Below, in pieces: positions 1 through 37,173 of a stretch of 64,000 nucleotides of DNA (position 1 is the first letter of the stretch; every line of letters starts with the position of its first letter). The position numbers and the translations under genes were made by a program. The stretch is from Sitta carolinensis. Lineage: Eukaryota; Chordata; Aves; Passeriformes; Sittidae. The stretch is taken from NCBI GenBank assembly GCA_032173965.1, contig CM063284.1, positions 104,346,410 to 104,410,409 on the forward strand. The letters are read 5' to 3'. The notes under the pieces are model-generated. The model had not been told where the DNA came from and did no database searches. It saw nothing but the letters and a program-made list of their open reading frames with translations.

Positions 1-25377
<25,377 letters not shown>

Positions 25378-25978
25378 AAAGTACTTCTCACCAGGAGTTG
25401 AAATTTCATATTGAGCTACTCAACTTCAGTTTAAATGTGAAAAACTTTCTTAATGAGGATGCTAATTTATATACTGGTACCATAAGTCTTACTAAAGAAA
25501 TCACTTTAATTTCATTGGTTCAAAACAAAGAAAATGCAAAGCTACTGTCTATTTTTTGTGGGAGGGCATGTAGATTTTTGTGTTTGTTTATTGCTTGTTA
25601 TTATATACCTGTTCTAAGGCACTTGAGATTGGCCTGTCATTGATGGTCACGGTACCCAAGTGCTTCAGGGCTACTAAATGCTGAGGTAAAATATGACTTT
25701 GCATTTTCATCAATACAGACCTTACTGTAAATGTAGATTGTTCTTTTTAAGTTGTCTTAAGTAGATTTTCTAAAATGAAGCCAAAAAGTGTATGGAAACT
25801 GCCAAATAGAGTGTCAGACCCGTTAATGAAAAACGTGATTCAATGTTCAGATGGACAATTAGGCCATTTTTGAAAGGAGCCAGAGCCTAAGACCACTGTG
25901 CTCTTTCTCAGCTAGAATACAGAAAATACAGACCTTACTAGCCTGACAGATTCTGAAGACATAAAATTCCTCTTTAAA

Positions 25979-25986
25979 TGTAAATA
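25979..25986 (+). promoter_or_regulatory. Pumilio response element (TGTAAATA) in LPIN2 3' UTR
   Basis: An exact match to the UGUANAUA consensus, in sense orientation, about 600 nt after the stop. One 8-mer can occur by chance in AT-rich sequence. Confidence 0.4.
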
Positions 25987-26467
25987 TGCCTTTTGTTACA
26001 TGTACAAGACTGGGCTTGTACAAATCATGCTCAAACTAACTCTGCTTATTACTTTTTTTTTTTTTACACACAATGTTTAAACTATTTCATGAGCTTGTTA
26101 AAATGAAAATTGTCTTCAGACACTTGTATGGCTTTTGTTGTTTTCAGGCTGTGCTGTGTCATGTTAAATTTTCATCAAGAAAAATCTTGGAATATTTCTG
26201 TAAGAGCTGGGGAACTGGCATTTTTATTTCCTTTTTCAGCACAGAGATAATGCATATGTGTGCGTGTGTATGCTGTGTAGGCCAGTAAAATGTATGTATA
26301 GATTATATTCAGGGAATTGTAATACTAAAAAAGTTATGTATTTAATTTTTTAATTGTCTACTGCAGGTCTTTCCAGAGTTCTGTATTGCAGATTTTCCGT
26401 AGCTGGAAGAAAATGCAACTCAGTAGTGAGGTTCCAGCTGTGAGAATGGTTAAATGCTGCAGAGCAG

Positions 26468-26473
26468 AATAAA
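26468..26473 (+). promoter_or_regulatory. AATAAA, possible proximal poly(A) signal of LPIN2
   Basis: A canonical hexamer 1.1 kb past the stop, followed within 5 nt by T-rich sequence. It could give a short-UTR isoform. Confidence 0.4.
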
Positions 26474-26710
26474 ACTTTTTTTTTCCCTGTTTTTTTTTTT
26501 TTACTTCTTTCTTTTTTTTTTAAGTTTTGGATTATTAAGAAACACCATGCTGATCATTCCTCAGGTTCCAGAGCCTGTGAACAAATTACTTTCCAGTTCT
26601 GGTGGTTATCAGGTATAAAAGCAGCTAATTGTTCTTTCTCCAAAAGTATGTGAAGGCAAAGGTGGCTGCTTTTTAAGTTGAATTAGTGCATTTAACTTCT
26701 TCTGGACAAA

Positions 26711-26750
26711 ACTGGTGAGAATATATCAATATTGGTGAGAATATATCATT
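26711..26750 (+). repeat. 20-bp tandem duplication in LPIN2 3' UTR
   Basis: ACTGGTGAGAATATATCAAT (26,711-26,730) is followed directly by ATTGGTGAGAATATATCATT; 18 of 20 positions match. Confidence 0.85.
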
Positions 26751-26978
26751 CCACTAGCCCTGAGGGTTTAAGGACTACAGTAATTTGAACATCATTTAAA
26801 CACCAGATCACTCGGTTTTACTACCTGCAAAAGCATACATGTAGAGGATTTTACACCCCCCAGGAATATTTTTTTCTCCATTGTCAGTCTGTCTTAACTC
26901 ACAGTTCTGATGTAACACCAGCTAACTCTGGACAGTTGGTGAACTACTTGTGGGGGAGCATTTTTAAACAACTATATA

Positions 26979-26984
26979 AATAAA
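26979..26984 (+). promoter_or_regulatory. AATAAA, possible internal poly(A) signal of LPIN2
   Basis: A canonical hexamer five bases before a run of 15 C. It lacks an obvious GT-rich element downstream, so its use is uncertain. Confidence 0.25.
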
Positions 26985-26988
26985 ATTA

Positions 26989-27003
26989 CCCCCCCCCCCC
27001 CCC
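26989..27003 (+). repeat. C15 homopolymer in LPIN2 3' UTR
   Basis: Fifteen consecutive C on the + strand. In the mRNA this would be a poly(rC)-binding-protein type site; the opposite strand is a G15 run able to form G-quadruplex structure. Length is likely variable. Confidence 0.85.
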
Positions 27004-27987
27004 ATTATAAAATTCTAGTGTATTCCTGTATTTATAAGACACTGGGTAAAGGGTGGAGGCAAGCAAAATCAACATGGAATTTCTTTCCGAGCAGGAGAAG
27101 GAGACTGAGATAAAAAAAGATACTTACCTGTCACGGTGTGTCGTGCATCTCAGTGAATTGAAAGGCATCTTCATTTTTGAACTGTGAGAACAATAATTTC
27201 TGTGGTTCTTGGTCATGAATCTACTCAGTGTCTGAGTGGATTTCACAGGATAGGATATTTTACTGCTTTTTTCTTGTACTTTTTTTCCAATGTCAAAATC
27301 TTGCAAACATCATTCCATGTATTTTTGTCTCTTTTCTTACCTTTTATTCCATAGATTTCATTAGAAACTAAAATTTTCATGATCACCAAGTGCTTTGAGT
27401 ATCAGTGTGATTTGAGCTTTTAAGTCACTTAAATACTTTAAAATTAATAAATAAGAATCCAACATAATAAAGTATTTTAATTACAAAATTAAATATTCTA
27501 TCTAAATATTCTATTTTGCATAAAAGGAGTGAAGCAGCCTTTCCTAAAACAGTCTTTTTGTGGATATCAAAATTTACTTTACCATGCTAAAGTCTACTCT
27601 TGGTAGCCCTGGTATTACACAGCTTTTCTAAAAATAAAAAAAGCACTTCATGAAACCATAATGAGTTCCCAAATGGGACAGATTGTTACCATGGTTTGGC
27701 TGTGTCTTTTTTGGTTAATATTTTTTTTCACTTATTTTTTATTTTGGTTTTTTTTTGTTTTTCTTTAATTCCCTTCAACTTTTCAGACTGTCATAAAGAT
27801 AAGCTGTGGATTTCAAGGTGGGGACTTGAGTAAATGAGAAGCGTGGAAAAATAATATCAGGTATATCTCCAAATAAGTGTACTTTCAGCTGGTATGAAAA
27901 TGGGGGTTGTGTGAGTAGTGTTAAGAGCTCCTCATTCTGCCAACATGTCACTTTGCATTGTAGGAGTGTCCAAAAGGTTGCTTATTT

Positions 27988-28012
27988 AAAAAAAAAAAAA
28001 AAAAAAAAAAAA
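27988..28012 (+). repeat. A25 homopolymer
   Basis: Twenty-five consecutive A, followed by TAAATTG. No retroposed body or target duplication is recognised beside it. Confidence 0.85.
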
Positions 28013-29395
28013 TAAATTGTCTTTCTCTGTAACAGCTACAATTTATTATTTGTTTTTTGATAAAATGTAAATGTTGTTGGGCCTTTCTGATATGAGTAGG
28101 GCAGGGGGTTTGTTTTTTTCTAACTGGCTTGTATTTGAAGCTTTTCAGATTGTTTGTTAACCCCCTGTAGGGACAGAATATGGGGCCTGTCGTTGCATAC
28201 CCGTGTTCTTGGGGCTGCTGGGCACTTTACTGACTCTAAGCAGACATCTCATTGCTGTCAAACTGTAGGCTTGTGCCACAATATTCATGTGGAGGGGGGT
28301 AAGTAAGAATTAAGCATTAGCCTGTTCTTTGTTTCCTTAGTGGAGAGAAGTGGCCTGGAACTAATGTTTGAGAACAAGTTGTGCTGTACTGATGTAAAAT
28401 TAGCGCAAGCTACATCATTCTTTCTGTGAAAGAGGAACTTCTAAGTGTGCCTGGCTGTGGGCACACGCACACCCCTGTTAAGACTGTGTTGTTGAAGATG
28501 CAGATCCTCTTAGCGTTGGAACCCCTCAAAGGCTGAGTCAATGACACCTGTCTGGGAGTAAATAAGGAACATTGCAATTCAAAACTTGTTAGTGACATGG
28601 ACATTACCCATTTCTATAATGATTTAAAGATCAGCAGTTGAAAGGGCATGTATTTCTGGATTAAATTTTTTTTTTTGTTCTTGTTTACTGTACCAAGCAT
28701 GTTTGTACTTCAAAAGATTGGGCTTTCATTCCCAACAGTATACAAGTGCATGTGCAATCCTGGCTCATGTCTTCTTAACTTTCTGTCATTGGTATATGCC
28801 TTCCAAAACCTGGGTTTTTTTTTTTTTTCAACTGGAAAAGTTTTAACACTTGTGTCAGCTCCATTATGGAACTTCTGAAGCAAACTCTGAATCCGTTTAT
28901 GGTAAAAGCAAAAGCGATGAGATTTCATGTTACTATTTCATGCAAGTCTTCTAGAAAATGCTGTCATATGAATGAGTTGTTTAAATGACTATAATGCAAA
29001 TTCCTAATGAAACATCGCAGATAGATAGAGAATTTGAGATGCCTTTAAAGTGTCACTTTTGCCTGAAGGAATTTTAGTTTCCAGAGTTAAAATTTGCTAA
29101 ATAGAAAGGAATTGTTTGGGACTTTTTTACAGTGTTAATTACTTCCAGATGAAAGTTAAAATGTTGGTTTATTTTAAGGGTGGGAAAACTCTCTTCAGTC
29201 ATTTGTTTCATTTTTATCTTGAAGATGTGGAATACTTGATTGTTAAGCAACCCAATCACTAATAAGGTAGTGTGTTTAAAATGTCAAATCTGTGATCATA
29301 CCAATACAGTGGTTTTTGTTAAGACTGGATTGTCTTGGGTACAGCAACCCACACTTCAGTGCAATGTTTATTGGTGTTTGGAACAATGTTATCAC

Positions 29396-29401
29396 AATAA
29401 A
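29396..29401 (+). promoter_or_regulatory. LPIN2: AATAAA, likely distal poly(A) signal of LPIN2
   Basis: The hexamer in ATCACAATAAAAACAGAC is followed at 30-40 nt by a T/GT-rich stretch (CTTTACTTTGTGTTTGG), the usual arrangement of a strong cleavage site. Predicted cleavage is near 29,415-29,425. Confidence 0.6.
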
Positions 29402-29424
29402 AACAGACTTAAAGTGAAATTTCT

Positions 29425-30984
29425 CTTTACTTTGTGTTTGGTAATTCCTTTATTGTTCTGCAGAATGGCTAAAGGCAGAGCTATTAAAATTGTATTTATT
29501 TTTATCATTGAATTCAAGTTGGTCTTCTCAGGACTACAGTACATTTGCTTTCTTTCAGGCTTGATTTCCTTTTATTCAGAGTATTTATACAGCTGATAAA
29601 AAATTGCTGTCATCAAGCTTAACTTCCGTGCCAGTACCAATACTGGATTACAACTATAATGAAAAGCAGACATGCACTTGGTAATATATAATATCAGGTA
29701 ACAGAGGCATGACTTGGGAATGTACAAGATGCACTGAAGAAAATGTTGTAACTGCAGTTTGAACTCTTGTAAATCTGCCCTAATTTGGAGTTTTATCCTA
29801 TTTCCATCAAAGTTAACTTTTCCCTTACAAGGCAAAGAGTACTGTCTTCCACAGCGCTTGTTAAATGGTTTGAATCAAATATTGAGGCTGTCCTGGAAAG
29901 GGGGCCTCGAGCTTTTGGCAGAAATTGTTTTTCCTGGTCTCTTGCTGCTCTTGGTAAATACAACCAACTAGCAGCCTACATAGCAAACCTGGCTGTTCCA
30001 TCACCTTATGGTGGATCTGCATGAAAATGTCAGTGATATTGTGCCTTTTGGTCCTTCTGTGGTGTCATTGGTGTTACTCCTGGCATCTTATCACCTCCTG
30101 TGTTCCTGCCAGGTTTCCCCCAGGACTCTGCTGACACACTGCACTTGTTCCTCATGCCACAGTCTGCTCACTTCCCATCTTTCACACCTGGATCCCACTG
30201 CACTCTTTGTGCTGCAGTGACTCTGCCAGTGCAAGCAACAGAAGGTGGTGTGTATGCCAAATGTTTGGATCTGTTGCAAAAACTTTTCTGAGCTGGCATT
30301 GATTCTCCTGTGTCTGTCTTACTCTAATGCACTCCTACTAGGGTGGTCTTGTCCTTGGTGGATGGATTTTTCTGTCTTGGAGCAACTGTGTTCTATGCGT
30401 AAAGAAGAGAATCACTGTTTCCAGGAACAGGGGCTTTCTCTGTGCAGGGCACTGTGCCTGGAGTTATGTCATGCAGTTGTTGCCCTGAGGACCTGCAGCC
30501 CAGCACCACTGTGGCAGAAGGTATGCCTAGTGCTCCCACTTGTTGCCAGCTGAGCTCTGATATCAGTGTTGAGCTGAGCAGGGAAGTCAGCTCAGCAGGG
30601 TTTTCTGGGCAGATGTCCCATGTGTTGTGTGCGCTCAAAGCTTCAGAGCTTTCAGTGTTGGGCACAGCAAGGGTTTGTCAGTGTCTCCTACCTGGCAGGG
30701 GTGGCCACTCGTGTGCAATGTTTCCTAAGCAGTCCCTTGCTGCTTTTCCTCCTTTCCCTTGCCTTAAATTAATCAAACCCCCACTGGTGTTTCTGTCCCA
30801 CTCAAGTGCTGGGGCACCTCGTGTTCTTCCTGATAATGTCTTTTAGCCATTCCTTTCCCTGCCCTCACTTTTTAATTCATCTTCCTACCTTGCTGGTCTC
30901 TAATCATATGTTCCCTCCCTCTGATGATACTTCCTGTGTACATGCTCTAGTGATGACAAGCAACAGTCTGAACTGCTCAGCCTA
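29425..30984. other. Intergenic, no gene recognised
   Basis: Between LPIN2 and the CR1 at 30,985 there are several open frames (the longest about 134 codons on +, 30,442-30,846) in a GC-richer patch. They overlap one another in different frames and match nothing I know, with no splice context. I regard them as chance. Confidence 0.5.
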
Positions 30985-31248
30985 GAACTGGCTCAAGGGC
31001 AGGGCTCAAAGGGTTGTGGTGAGAGGGGCTGCTTCTGTCTGGTGATGGGTGACCAGTGGTGCTCCTCAAGGCTCAATTCCAGTTTTGTTCAATGTATTTA
31101 TCAGGGGTCTGGATGCAGGAGCCGAATGCACCATTCGCAAGATTGCTGACGGTGCTAAATTGGGAGGTGCTGTTACACAATCAAGGGACAAGGCCTTGCA
31201 GAGAGATCTATACGGATAGGAACTCTGGGCAGCTTTGTTCTGCAATGC
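30985..31248 (+). mobile_element. CR1 LINE fragment (reverse transcriptase 3' part), interrupted by an LTR
   Basis: The segment TGATGGGTGACCAGTGGTGC, CTCAAGGCTCAATTCCAG, TCAGGGGTCTGGATGCAGG and GCTGACGGTGCTAAATTGGG lines up with the part of CR1 ORF2 encoding the end of the RT palm, in sense orientation. It is diverged, with the frame broken. It stops at the LTR insertion at 31,249. Confidence 0.75.
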
Positions 31249-31540
31249 TGTCATGGTTTAGGAAAGGTGTTCCCCAATTTTGTATTCCCACTGGAATGCT
31301 CCAGATCACTGAGCTTTCTCACCCCTCTTCCAGCTCCCTCTCTTCCCCTGTGGAGGGCTGGAGATGAGAGCTGGAGGCACACAGAGCTAAAGATGACAGG
31401 CTGATATAAGAACAATTTACTAGAAATAGGAATGAAATAAGGAACAGTAACAACAGAGACAGGAACAGCAGTGTACAATTCACATCCAATTGCTCACCAC
31501 TGCTCCAAAACTTCACCCTGTCCCAGCCAGAACCAGGACA
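31249..31540 (-). mobile_element. Solo retroviral LTR, 292 bp, with 5-bp target site duplication
   Basis: On the - strand it starts TGTCCTGGTTCTGGCTGGGA and ends CCTAAACCATGACA, so it has the TG...CA ends of an LTR with near-perfect terminal inverted repeats (10 bp). It also carries the AGTAAATTGTTCTTAT phrase I associate with songbird ERV LTRs. The direct repeat AATGC flanks it at 31,244-31,248 and 31,541-31,545. No internal gag/pol/env is present, so it is a solo LTR left by recombination. A 5-bp duplication fits ERVL- or gamma-type integrases; the class is uncertain. Confidence 0.85.
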
Positions 31541-31545
31541 AATGC

Positions 31546-32019
31546 GAAGGTCAGCGGTTGATGAAAAAACAAACAAAAAATCCAAACAACTAACAACCCC
31601 AAAAATCCCCAAACCAGTGTTTATGGAATCTCGTATGTAAGGCAGCCAAGTGCACTCGCCAACATGGCATTGGACACTTCTTTTCCCTGGAAGTCACCCT
31701 GGCTTCCCCATCCCCTTGACCTTCAAGCTGCATTGATTACATTACAAAAGAGGGTGTCCTGCCAGGGCCATGGAAATGGCTGGCGGCTCACTCTCTCAGT
31801 CACTGGGAAACACCCCCATGCCAGCAGGATGGATGGAGGGGAATGCAGCCCTGGAGAGTTCTGTGCAGCTGCTCAGCACTCCCGGGCATGGACAGCCCTT
31901 GCTCTCTCTGTTTGTGGAGCAGACACAGACTTGCTGCAGCAGTGGCAGGCTCAGCCCTGCAGATGCCAGATCCTGACCCTGTGGGCTCTGCCCTGCCATG
32001 CTGGGGGAGTGGAGGGGCC
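31546..32019. other. Unassigned sequence between LTR and CR1 tail
   Basis: An A-rich, C-spaced stretch (31,560-31,614) is followed by about 400 bp of GC-richer sequence with overlapping open frames on both strands. It may be a diverged older part of a CR1 or another repeat. I recognise no protein. Confidence 0.4.
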
Positions 32020-32165
32020 ATCTCAGGATCCCCAAGCCTGTCAGAGTTTGAGAGGCATTTGGACAATGCCACTGACAACATGCTTTGGCTGTTGTCCAGC
32101 CCTGAATTGCTCAGGCACTTGGAGAAGGTGATTGTTGTAGGTCCCTTGCAACTGAAATATTATCT
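32020..32165 (+). mobile_element. CR1 LINE 3'-end fragment
   Basis: GTCAGAGTTTGAGAGGCATT, TGGACAATGCC, TGTAGGTCCCTTGCAACTGA and AATATTATC follow the order of the bird CR1 3' end (...ggacaacgctc... gtgggtcccttccaactga...). It is in sense orientation and diverged. Confidence 0.8.
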
Positions 32166-32419
32166 TTGCCAGGAATCAGGGCAGTGGCTGAGCAACTAGG
32201 ATGGACAAGAGCTGTGTTGGCAGAACTTCTGTGTGCTACAAAGCCTATGTAACAGTGCTTGACAGTGAATAATCATTTCAAATATACATGCAAGCTTGAC
32301 TGAGAAGCCAGAAACTGCAACTCTAAAGGCAGGGGGAAGACAGCAAAAATTTTGGCTTAGAGTGCTGCTGTATTCCCTGGAAAGCAAAAGAACATCGAGG
32401 CATTACACAAGAGGTAGGC

Positions 32420-32425
32420 TTTATT
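32420..32425 (-). promoter_or_regulatory. AATAAA on - strand, possible distal EMILIN2 poly(A) signal
   Basis: TTTATT on + reads AATAAA on -. Beyond it (lower coordinates) the - strand is T-rich (TGTTCTTTTGCTTTCC), as expected of a downstream element. Using it would imply a 4.8-kb 3' UTR, long but possible. Confidence 0.3.
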
Positions 32426-32429
32426 TGGA

Positions 32430-35400
32430 CATATCTGCTGTTGTTTTCTGACACACAATTTCTTCATGTTCCTGGATATTTCTCTCCCCCTTTGAGATTA
32501 TTTTTATATATGCATGAATATATGTACAGACATACACACCTAAAGCATACTTTGAAATGCACTGTTCTTTTTGCTGAAAAATGTTAGTAATGTTCCTTTC
32601 TTCACAATGAAGACAGCGAAATAAATGCCAAAACCTGCTTATGCAGTAACATGTTACAAGGTGTTGTTTGAAGTCTCCCATATACAAAAACTTGGCAGAG
32701 CTGCTGTTCTGCATCCCAAGTCTGCAGGGTACATTGCAAAAAGCTTGTGTTGGCTGGAGCACAAGTCTGTCTTGTGATGACAGGAGCCTGCCCCCAGGTA
32801 CTCCTGGTAGCTGGATGATTTGAACTCTGTGCCATTATCCAGAAGCAACCAGCAGCCACTGTGTACCTGCTGAGCAAGTCTCAGTGGAATGCATATTCCT
32901 CCCATCTCCAAGCTGAGACCATAAATGCATTTCTAGTTTTAGTGAAAGAGACCTATAACCACTACTGGGCTGTAATACAAGGACTTGGCTAATCAGCAAA
33001 CAATCACTTCCAAATACATGCTGTATTCTCAGGAAAGGGTTCAATCCTGATTTGAATCTCCTGATTACAGCTGGGGAGCCCTTTACCTTGCATTCCCAGT
33101 GCATTTTAAAGCTGCATGGGGTGGTGATGGGCATGTCGTTTCAAGTTGCTTTCTTATGCTTTCCACCTACAGCTTGATTGACTATTTGTAATTTTTCTTG
33201 TTGGGCCAGTTGGCTTCACCAAACCAAATAGAATCTCAGTGACGCTGCACAAAGTTGCTGCAACTAACCTGGTGTACACTGAAAGGAAATGTGATAGAAT
33301 ACACAGAAAGTCCTCATTCCTTTAAGTGTTCTCAAAGTGGACAGTAGAAAAATGTCTTCACTGTCTCCAGAAGTCTTAATAGCAAATTAAATTAATGAGG
33401 TAAAATTCTTTTTACACTTTTTGCAGTGAAAATTTGGCATTTCTGCTTTGCTGCAGTCTTTCCTGGGGATATGACTGATTTATATTTTGCACTGGGGTTT
33501 TAAGATATATTTGCCACATTTGGCTAGAGCCATGTCACTCTGGCTGTCAGCTGGCTGGGCTTCAGATGTTCTGCTGTTAGAGCCCTGCCTCTGGGAACTC
33601 ACCTGTCTCACAAGCGATGCTGCCCTGGGGACTCCTCTGGTTTGGATATTTGGATTCCCTCAGGAACCAACCACAAGGCCTCGTGCCTGGCTGAGGGACT
33701 GTCAGACACACATCTGCCTGTACAGCTTCACCTGGTAGGGTTTGGGTTTCTTCCTGTTTTGATGTCAATTTAGAGCACTTGGCCCAACAGATACTGTATT
33801 GTCTAAGCCTTGCAGTTTTCATATACTGCATTACCAAACTACAAAGTAGGTCTAAAAGGCAGCACTGTGATCTATGAAACAGGCACCAGTCCTGTCTTAG
33901 AGCTCCCATCTACTGGATTTTTTTTAAGGCTTTCTCAGTTAAGAGATGCTTCCTGTTTGAGCTTGTGGATTCTCCTGGATGTCAGTCCTGGCAGTCAAAT
34001 CATAAACCCACAGTGAGAAATGCTCCTTTCAGAGCAGGTCTTTCTGTGTGCTGCTGCTGATTCTCACCAAAGATATAAATGCTCTGTCAGCAGGCTCAGG
34101 GCATTCTGGAGCAGGGCTCCTGCTCCTTCCTTTGAAGTAGGGCTGCTCTGTGTGGAGCCAACCCTTGTCAGGCCTAGGAATGCATTTGTGCCTGAGTCTC
34201 TTCCAGCTGTTGTATTATTAATATTTAATCCAAGCACTGACTGGAGCAGAGACAAACTCAGGTTCCATCCCCCCTTTCTCTATTCATGGGCTACATCCCT
34301 GTGGTCTTCTCAGGTGGGTGAATATTCCACCTTGTAAACTCCAGGAAAATAACCTCATTAGGAGGAACCGAGCCACCTACCCTGATTACAGCAATTACCA
34401 AGGAAGTACAAACTAAGGGTCAAGTCCCCATCAACAAAGGTAGGAATCTTAGACAGAGGTTCCTTGTAGAAGGTCATAGCTTTACCCACCCCACACAGCT
34501 AGAAATGAATGGGAAGCTGTCCCTGAAAGATCTAAATGTGTCCTCAAAAAAGGTGCTGGGATTGTGCCCTGCTGTGACACAGTTTAGGAAATGTTCCACA
34601 GCAGTGTACAATATCGATTACACTGCATTATGAGGGCTTAAACTGTCCCAGCATGGGCAGCAGCAGATCCTGGGTCTAAAGGGCAAGTTTCTGGTGGAAG
34701 ATGGTCCTGTCCCATTAGCAGAACTGGGCTTGTGAAGGTTGTGGGTTAGATTTAGAAATCTCCTGGAGCAGTTAGGTAACAATTAAATAATTGATACAAC
34801 TTTTGCAACTCTTAGCACTAAACTTGCACTGCTGATTCTTAAAAATCTCTCTCTTGGAGGGAGGTGGAACAAAAAGGTTGTGTTTGCCAGCTAGGTCTCC
34901 CAAGCACTCAGCTCATTTTGTTTGTTTCCATGAGTCATTTTTAGAACAGGCAACAATAATCTTGAGTCACACATAGTCTGGAGCCAACTTCTTAGAGAAC
35001 ACAGCTTTCTTGAGGAGAGTGAAAAATATCCTGAAAGGAAAAGTGCTTCTCTGGCTTTTGTACATAAGAAGAAATTACGGGTTTTTTTTTCATTTTAAAA
35101 AGTGTATGATATGCTTGGCTTTTGAAAACACAGAAAACAACCCTTCCTGTCTGACCCTACCATTCTGAGAGCTAGAATGGCATGGGACAGAAAGGACAAA
35201 AGAAAGCTAAGCCCCTCTTGAACAAGCTGACTGCATGATAAGGCACAGGTCCAGAAACACATGCAGGGGCATGAGACGGAGGCAGCTCCTTCGATCAGGC
35301 TGTGAAATGCAAGTTCACTGTACAGCTTTGGCTATTGACTGCCAGCTGCTCTGTCAGAAACAGCCTTCCTCCTACGGACACAGCCAGCCCTAGCTTCTGC

Positions 35401-36040
35401 TTATCTCTAACACCATCATTTCTGGAAATCAGGTGCCAAGAGATCTTCCCAAATCAGGCGCTTTAAAACTCCAGTTTCCTTCCTGTCCTCTCAACTCCCT
35501 CAGTGCAACCCTAGCTGCACTAGGACTGACTCAGAGGTCCTCTGTGGACAGAAAGTATTTTTTGCCTGCATTTCTTAAAGCAGTTCAGCTTCCAGGATGT
35601 GATAGTTTGTTGTGGGAAGGCCCCATCTCATTGCCTGGAAACACAGTTATTAGGGAGTATCTGTTCCAAAACTAAGTAACAAAAGCACAAGTCTTCATCT
35701 GATGTCCTCAGATGGGAAGGGCTTCAGCTAAATATCGTGTGCTGCTTTACAGTGCGGGGATTTCTTCCCTCACCTAAAAAATTGTTTGTTCTGAGGCTAC
35801 AAAGAGCTGGTTTGCATTTGTAATAAGGAAAATACACTACACGAACCACTGTGATAAATACGACTCTATGTGGCATGAACAGACAACTAAACAATCAGTT
35901 GATACAAAGAATGTACAGATGACAAGCGTATGTACATGTGAAAAATGAATATACAGTCCTGCTCTCAGTTAAACATGGCTGGATTTCTTTTCAGCCACAA
36001 AAGTAATCAAAATGCTCACTTCTAAGAGCCAAAGCATCAT
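32430..36040. other. Intergenic or EMILIN2 3' UTR, no gene recognised
   Basis: About 3.6 kb. Short open frames exist on both strands, none with recognisable motifs. It may be partly transcribed as EMILIN2 3' UTR on the - strand, depending on which poly(A) signal is used. Confidence 0.45.
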
Positions 36041-36042
36041 TT

Positions 36043-36048
36043 TTTATT
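36043..36048 (-). promoter_or_regulatory. AATAAA on - strand, possible EMILIN2 poly(A) signal
   Basis: TTTATT on + within TTTTTATTACC. It is 1.2 kb past the stop codon of EMILIN2. The downstream - strand has a modest T/GT-rich stretch. Confidence 0.35.
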
Positions 36049-36434
36049 ACCTCCACTGAGAAGTGGCTAGTGTGCAAAATAAAATACTACTGTCTCAAAT
36101 GTGTTTATCTGTTTAAGCTAAGAAAGCTGCTTTATCCATATAAACAGATGCTAAGCGTTAAAACAAACCTCACTCAAAAGCACCGAGGCAGGAAGCTGTC
36201 ACAACTGGCAGAAAGTTGGTTTGTGCATTTGACAATATTGGCTAATAACACTCTTTTCCTTTATCGACCCTTTTTTCTCTGATTTGTCTTCTACAGTGCA
36301 CCAAAGACAAAAACTTCCCTTTTAATGCAAATACTGTTGGACTTTCAGGAAAAAACCCTGCAAAATTTTTTAAACTTTTCAAAAATCACCATTTTTCTGG
36401 CTAAGCAAAGTTGGTCCTCATTTTTCTGACCTGT

Positions 36435-36440
36435 TTTATT
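36435..36440 (-). promoter_or_regulatory. AATAAA on - strand, possible EMILIN2 poly(A) signal
   Basis: TTTATT on + within CTGTTTTATTAATT. It is about 0.8 kb past the EMILIN2 stop. No clear preference over the neighbouring hexamers. Confidence 0.3.
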
Positions 36441-37173
36441 AATTTCCAGCAGCAAGCTTTAATCTCAAGAGCAACATGAATAACCAATCATCTTTTTTAC
36501 TCTATTTTTAAATAGACAATAATATTCTAAATCTTTCAGTAGTAGCAACTGCACCTTGTGTTCACATCTGTCCAGTGGAAAGCTGAGGCAAGTTGCTCCC
36601 TGTGCTGCTGCTTCCACCTGACTGAGTCACTCACCTTGTCTCCTAGCACTGTGTTTGGCCCTTAAAGGCAAAAAAGAAAACTGATCCAGGTGAATATCAT
36701 TTTGCTTTGCACCACCATGGTTTGCAATTGCACTGAACAAATTGATTATGCCAACATGCATTAGTAAATAATACAAGGAATAAGAAGTCATCAACCATAT
36801 CCACTATAATTTCACTTTCTTGGCTCTGCTTTACTGAAAACATGAAAATAGCTGACCACAATTGTAAACTTGAGTGAAGATGTAAACTTTGATACACTAG
36901 GGACAATTTGAAAAACTAGGGAAAAGATTGCAAAGGCAATTGAATAGGGAATAGCAGGAGCACAGTGGGGAAGTATCTATTGAGAACATACTTGTTTAAA
37001 CAGTTGTTCTGCTTGTACAGGTAAACAAGGGATTGGGAAGGAGTTCATTTAGCTACAGTAAAGTGTCTTTGTACTACCTCTGGAAACAAGGGACAAGGAA
37101 AAATGTTTCCATGTACACTATAAACCCATCACTGAAATCAAATATATAAACTGAATATATTAAAGCTTTGAAT

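Larger units (their letters stand above)
25378..29420 (+). other. LPIN2: LPIN2 3' UTR (inferred)
   Basis: There are about 4 kb of non-coding sequence from the stop to the best poly(A) signal. LPIN2 is known for a long 3' UTR. Inside are a Pumilio-type TGTAAATA (25,979-25,986), internal AATAAA hexamers at 26,468 and 26,979, a 20-bp tandem duplication (26,711-26,750), a C15 tract and an A25 tract. The extent is inferred, not shown. Confidence 0.6.

Noticed and set aside
30008..30846. Overlapping + strand open frames of 60-134 codons between the genes
   Set aside because: They lie in different frames over the same bases with no domain, splice or promoter signals; a GC-richer patch explains them.
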